From Rhizoclosmatium globosum (lineage: Eukaryota > Chytridiomycota > Chytridiomycetes > Chytridiales > Chytriomycetaceae): 64,000 nt of DNA. Shown piece after piece: positions 60,701 to 64,000 of the stretch. A model generated the notes under the pieces. The model searched no databases. It was given only the letters and a program-made list of their open reading frames with translations, and was not told the DNA's origin. Location: positions 434,001-498,000 of the forward strand of contig MCGO01000006.1 of the NCBI GenBank assembly GCA_002104985.1, given 5' to 3'. How positions within the stretch are numbered: position 1 is the stretch's first letter; each line of letters opens with the position of its first letter. Both the position numbers and the translations under genes were made by a program.

Positions 60701-61381
60701 CGCGAGTCCTGAGATTGAGGATTCTGACTCGTATAGGACTTTCACTTTCACTGATTTATCTGAATTCGCAATGTCGCCTTTGACTAGCAGGACCACGCCG
60801 TTTTCGAGACCGATTGCGATTTGGGAGAGATGTGTTGTAGCTGCGAGGGTTGTCACCTTGATGAGTCTCTTGTTAATACGAACAGGGGTGGGGTGTAACG
60901 GGTAACGAGGACTCAACTGGAAAGACCTTGTTGTTGACTTGCACAGTGATTGCACGAATCAGCCGTGGATCGTTTGTAGCCTGGTCCTTCTTTTCCAAGT
61001 CCCACAGTTTGAGCACAGGCACGCCAGAAGCATCGTCCTAGCAGGTACAGTACTGTAAGTTCTCCTAGTTCTCCTAGTTCTCCTAGGCTCCTACAAACAC
61101 AGCCAAACAACCAAACAACCAAACAACACACGCACCCCAACCGAAATCAACTTTGTCCCACGAATGCGCACGTGGGTCAGGGTCGACGCGTGTGGCCGAA
61201 AGCGAAACAGCCGCGCCGCCGAGTCCGCGTCGACAAGCGCCAACGTCCCGTCGCCGAACGAGGCAAACAACGTCTTGGCCGCCGCAGCCGCTGAAACGAA
61301 TGTCACCTGCGACTCGCCGGGTCCGGGTGACGCGATCGCTGGAATCGACGAGCACGTGACGAGCGATGGTGGCCGCTCCAT
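57792..61381 (-). CDS. VPS11: Vacuolar protein sorting protein 11 (HOPS/CORVET RING subunit)
   Basis: Start 61379-61381. N-terminal beta-propeller exons (TLFASFGDGTLALVDAD, VPVLKLWDLEKK, LSQIAIGLENGVVLLVKG) lead to the clathrin-repeat solenoid with YADHLYSNQEYQSAMTHYL, EPSYVIRKYLDAQRIHLL, TPDHTTLLVNCYTKLGA and DLDHALILCQIHKYQPGVMF, then a coiled coil (IATIRPYLLSKLAAEKKQTA) and a C-terminal RING (CSLCAEVLDLPSVYFMCRHG, then CPICAPEHR). Order and motifs match VPS11 from yeast to human. It scaffolds HOPS and CORVET tethers at endosomes and vacuole and acts as an E3-like RING subunit. Frame breaks occur near 58267 and 58335, odd for an essential gene and probably sequence errors. Confidence 0.93.
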
Positions 61382-61422
61382 TTCTGAATAATAATAATAA
61401 TAATAAACATCCCACTGTGCAT

Positions 61423-64000
61423 TTATTGACCAAGTTTTTGTTGAAGAATATGGTGTCTCTCCACTGGCACTCCCTCAGCAGGGTTGATTGTTGGGGCCGC
61501 CCCTCGAATCGCCTGAATAGCCATCACCATCTTCTGCTCCAACTCTGGTTTCAGCTCCAAGTCTGATACCAAAGCCCGTGCCAAAATTGACACAATCTTG
61601 CCAAAGTTGGCGTTGTTGGGTCCCAGAATGGCTGGGTTGCTGCTCTCCACTAGACTCAAAAAGTAAATGTATGTGAGGTTGGCTTCATCTTGGTCGTGAA
61701 GGATTGGCAGGCTGTTGAACCAATATGTAAGGGCTTGGTTCGAGTCGAAACCGGCGATTCCTGTGTACGCGGCGCAAATCTTTCCAACGGCACTGACTGC
61801 GTTTTCTGTGGCCATAATGTTGTCGTTGGTTCTAGACTTGGGGTCCAAGATCAATGCTCCCAAGGGTGAGAGAGCAGCGATACATCCATTTGCATAGTCT
61901 GGACCACCTTTTGATGCACAAATACCCACAGAGTAGGCAGCAGCTTGACGAACATCTTCATCCTTGCTGCTCAAAGCCTGGACAAATGACTCAAAGAACA
62001 TGGCGCTGAACTGGAATGAGGCAGGTCCACAGAACTCAACCAAGTCGGCAAACACGCAAAGTCCAAAGTGCTTCACATCGTCCTTGGAGTTTGTCAAGAA
62101 CAACTTGAGCTTGGGTAACAGTGGTTGGACGTATGGAATAAAGGCAACACCAGCAATCTTGAAGATTTCGTGGAACGCATTCGCCATCTCAGCCAACAGC
62201 TCGTGATCACTCTCTTCGTCCATCTTGAGGGCCTCCTCCTCTTCTTCGTCATAATCAACGTCTCGTCGGGAAGCTACATATCAACAATCAGTAAGAATTT
62301 GATGGGCATCAAGGAATCAGAAGTGCGGAGGTAGTAGGAAGTAGGAGCGAAACTTCATTTCAAGTGTAGGTTTGGACAGCTTATTGCAAAACCGATCCAG
62401 GTAACAGAGCTCACCCCAACACCGCAAATACCGCCGATACTCCCCGAAAGAAGCAGACGAATACTCGCATTTGAGGGATCTCCGTTGGTTGGACCAAAGG
62501 CCGCAATCAGTATTGCAGATTCATTGTAATCACAAGAGTGCTCCCAACGTGGAAAAGTGACACAACAGAATGAAAAACTTACCATTTCTATCCCGTGTTC
62601 GCTTCACGAATTCATCCAATTGCTTCTCGGCAGCCTCAACGAATCGCTGCATTTGCTCTTGGTTCAAGAATTCAGGGCCCAAGTATTGCAAACACTCAGA
62701 GTATGTGCCGAAAATGTGAGATGAGTATCCGGGATCCAACTCGGTCATCATAAAGTCCAACAACTTGGCAACAACATCATTCCAGAATGTCATGATTTGT
62801 GGTGTGCTATAGCATAAAGTTAAAATCGTGATCTAAATAGCCAAACGATGTATAAATACTTACGAATATTGGCCCTCTTCATACAGTTGAACAACAATGG
62901 AATAGTGGAGGCAGCAGCATGTCGGACACCATCATGGAACACAAAGTTCAACAATGGAACAGTCGTCTCCATCACCTTTTGAACGTATGGGACAAAGTGC
63001 TCCTCCAAGTCACGAGCGTAGGTACAAATCATCTCAACAGCAGTGTGCTTGTCCTCCAACACATTGGTCTTGATACCAAACTTTTGTGTACCCAAGGAAA
63101 TGAATTCCCATCCTTCTTCTTCTGGGTACTTGTCTTCACTTTCGTCAGAGTCGAGAACGGCCATGTCTGGCTTGACGGCAGCGCTGGCAATCAATGGTGG
63201 GATAACGACAGCCAAGTAAGGCACAAAGTCGACTCCAATGACTTTACAGACACGGGCCCAGGCGACGAGCAAGTAGCTGGAGACTGGGTCGTCATCTTCT
63301 TTTGGCTCTTGCTGGATGACGTTCAAGATTTGGAGGAATTGGTGAACGTGTTGGGAGAAGACTTCCTTTCCGACGGCGAGACCGATCAAAGAGGCACATT
63401 CCAAGGCTTTTCCACGGAGAAGACGGAAACGCTTGTCAGTTGCATTCTGGAGAATGTTGATGAGCACTGGCATGATGGCTCCGTAGTACTACGACAATAA
63501 GTTATTAGATTTCTTGTTTGTAAGTGAACAATTGAGGCAGGAATGGGAGTGAAGGAGTGATCGCTTCATTTCTAGGTGTGGTATATGTCCGCTCTCTAAG
63601 GCCGAGTTCAGGTGACAGAGCCAATCAACACCGCAAATACCACCGATACTCCCGAAAGAAGCAGATGAATACTCGCATTTGAAGAGCTACCATCGGGAGA
63701 ACCCGTTGGCCCCAAGTCAGCATTGCAGATTCTGTTGTAATCACTAGCGATTTCTTTCCTCCAAGCTGAAACTTTGGACAGAATGATTTCGAGAAACTTA
63801 CGTTAACAAAGTTCTTTTCGGCACAGTCAGCAACGGTGGCAATAGATGTAATGGCTTGCTCCTGAACATAGGTCTTCTCCACATTCAAGAGTCCAACAAG
63901 ACGACGAACGATTTCGTCCAAAGCTGGAGCAACCTTGTGCTTATCAGCATCCTCCATGAAGTTGACAAGAGCGGCAGCAGAGTGAGCCTGGACTCTAGGG
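61423..64000 (-). CDS. IPO5/KAP121: Importin-5 / karyopherin beta-3, 3' part
   Basis: Enters from the right edge and ends at 61423-61425. HEAT-repeat exons read [60 protein letters not shown] segments, [60 protein letters not shown], then [17 protein letters not shown] and the end [16 protein letters not shown]. These match importin-5/Kap121, which carries ribosomal proteins and histones through nuclear pores under RanGTP control. Codon bias is strong, and no frame breaks were seen. Two introns (about 62275-62583 and 63486-63801) are near 300 bases and share homologous sequence; a third, near 62813-62862, is short. Confidence 0.95.
62370..62570 (-). repeat. Intron-borne repeat copy 1
   Basis: Within the roughly 310-base intron after the RDRNG codons of importin-5. 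Its core (AAATGCGAGTATTCGTCTGC) and flanking 120 bases match copy 2 in another intron of the same gene. Confidence 0.7.
63605..63770 (-). repeat. Intron-borne repeat copy 2
   Basis: Within the roughly 315-base intron after the EKNFVN codons. It shares AAATGCGAGTATTCATCTGC and surrounding sequence with copy 1 in the same orientation. Confidence 0.7.

Overview
The window is a compact, intron-rich eukaryotic chromosome segment. Introns are mostly 45-80 bases, and genes sit tens of bases apart on both strands. The gene set points to an early-diverging, zoosporic-type (chytrid-like) fungus: RIT1 initiator-tRNA phosphoribosyltransferase, RXT2 of the Rpd3L deacetylase complex, UBR7, an egghead-like GT2 enzyme, GT32 mannosyl/galactosyltransferase-like enzymes and a Shewanella-like phosphatase. 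The taxon is an inference from gene content, not from a marker gene.

Layout. 0-3 kb: 3' part of an ATP-grasp enzyme, TAF12, cyclophilin PPIE. 3-8.6 kb: a full-length ABCC transporter. 8.6-12.6 kb: RXT2, two head-to-head GT32 glycosyltransferases, a CCDC137-like protein. 13.3-21.3 kb: a microsomal glutathione-transferase-like gene and its decayed tandem copy, UBR7, a MYND protein, APC5, NSUN5. 21.3-23 kb: a 1.65-kb PIF/Harbinger-like non-autonomous DNA transposon 12 bp upstream of the NSUN5 start codon. 23.7-24.2 kb: tRNA-Gln(CTG) and tRNA-Ser(TGA). 24.5-35.6 kb: a calponin-homology protein, acetyl-CoA synthetase, a Golgi-type membrane protein, the GT2 enzyme, RIT1 and the phosphatase. 35.7-48.9 kb: three related WW-domain genes; the middle copy is split by a 10,018-bp Ty1/copia retrotransposon. 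48.9-57.7 kb: an RNase H-like protein, an SSUH2-like zinc protein, two F-box/LRR paralogs, an ArsC-type arsenate reductase, a bZIP-like protein, an FkbM methyltransferase and a coiled-coil protein. 57.8-64 kb: VPS11 and the 3' part of importin-5/KAP121.

The most unusual object is the retrotransposon (37727-47744). Its LTRs and 5-bp target duplication (CTTAG) are nearly perfect. It appears to be primed by the anticodon arm of tRNA-Lys(CUU), as Drosophila copia is primed by a half tRNA. It carries an RRM-like RNA-binding domain where a zinc knuckle is expected, and gag and pol are separated by one in-frame TAA. Between integrase and reverse transcriptase lie 63 head-to-tail copies of a 60-bp unit that keep the frame open and add about 1,260 residues of Ser/Pro/Ala-rich repeat.

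Many conserved, normally essential genes (VPS11, APC5, UBR7, ABCC, FkbM) show single-base frame breaks, mostly missing bases in short homopolymers. I read these as probable residual sequencing errors rather than gene death. Gene spans below are therefore start-to-stop extents with inferred introns, and some internal junctions are unresolved.
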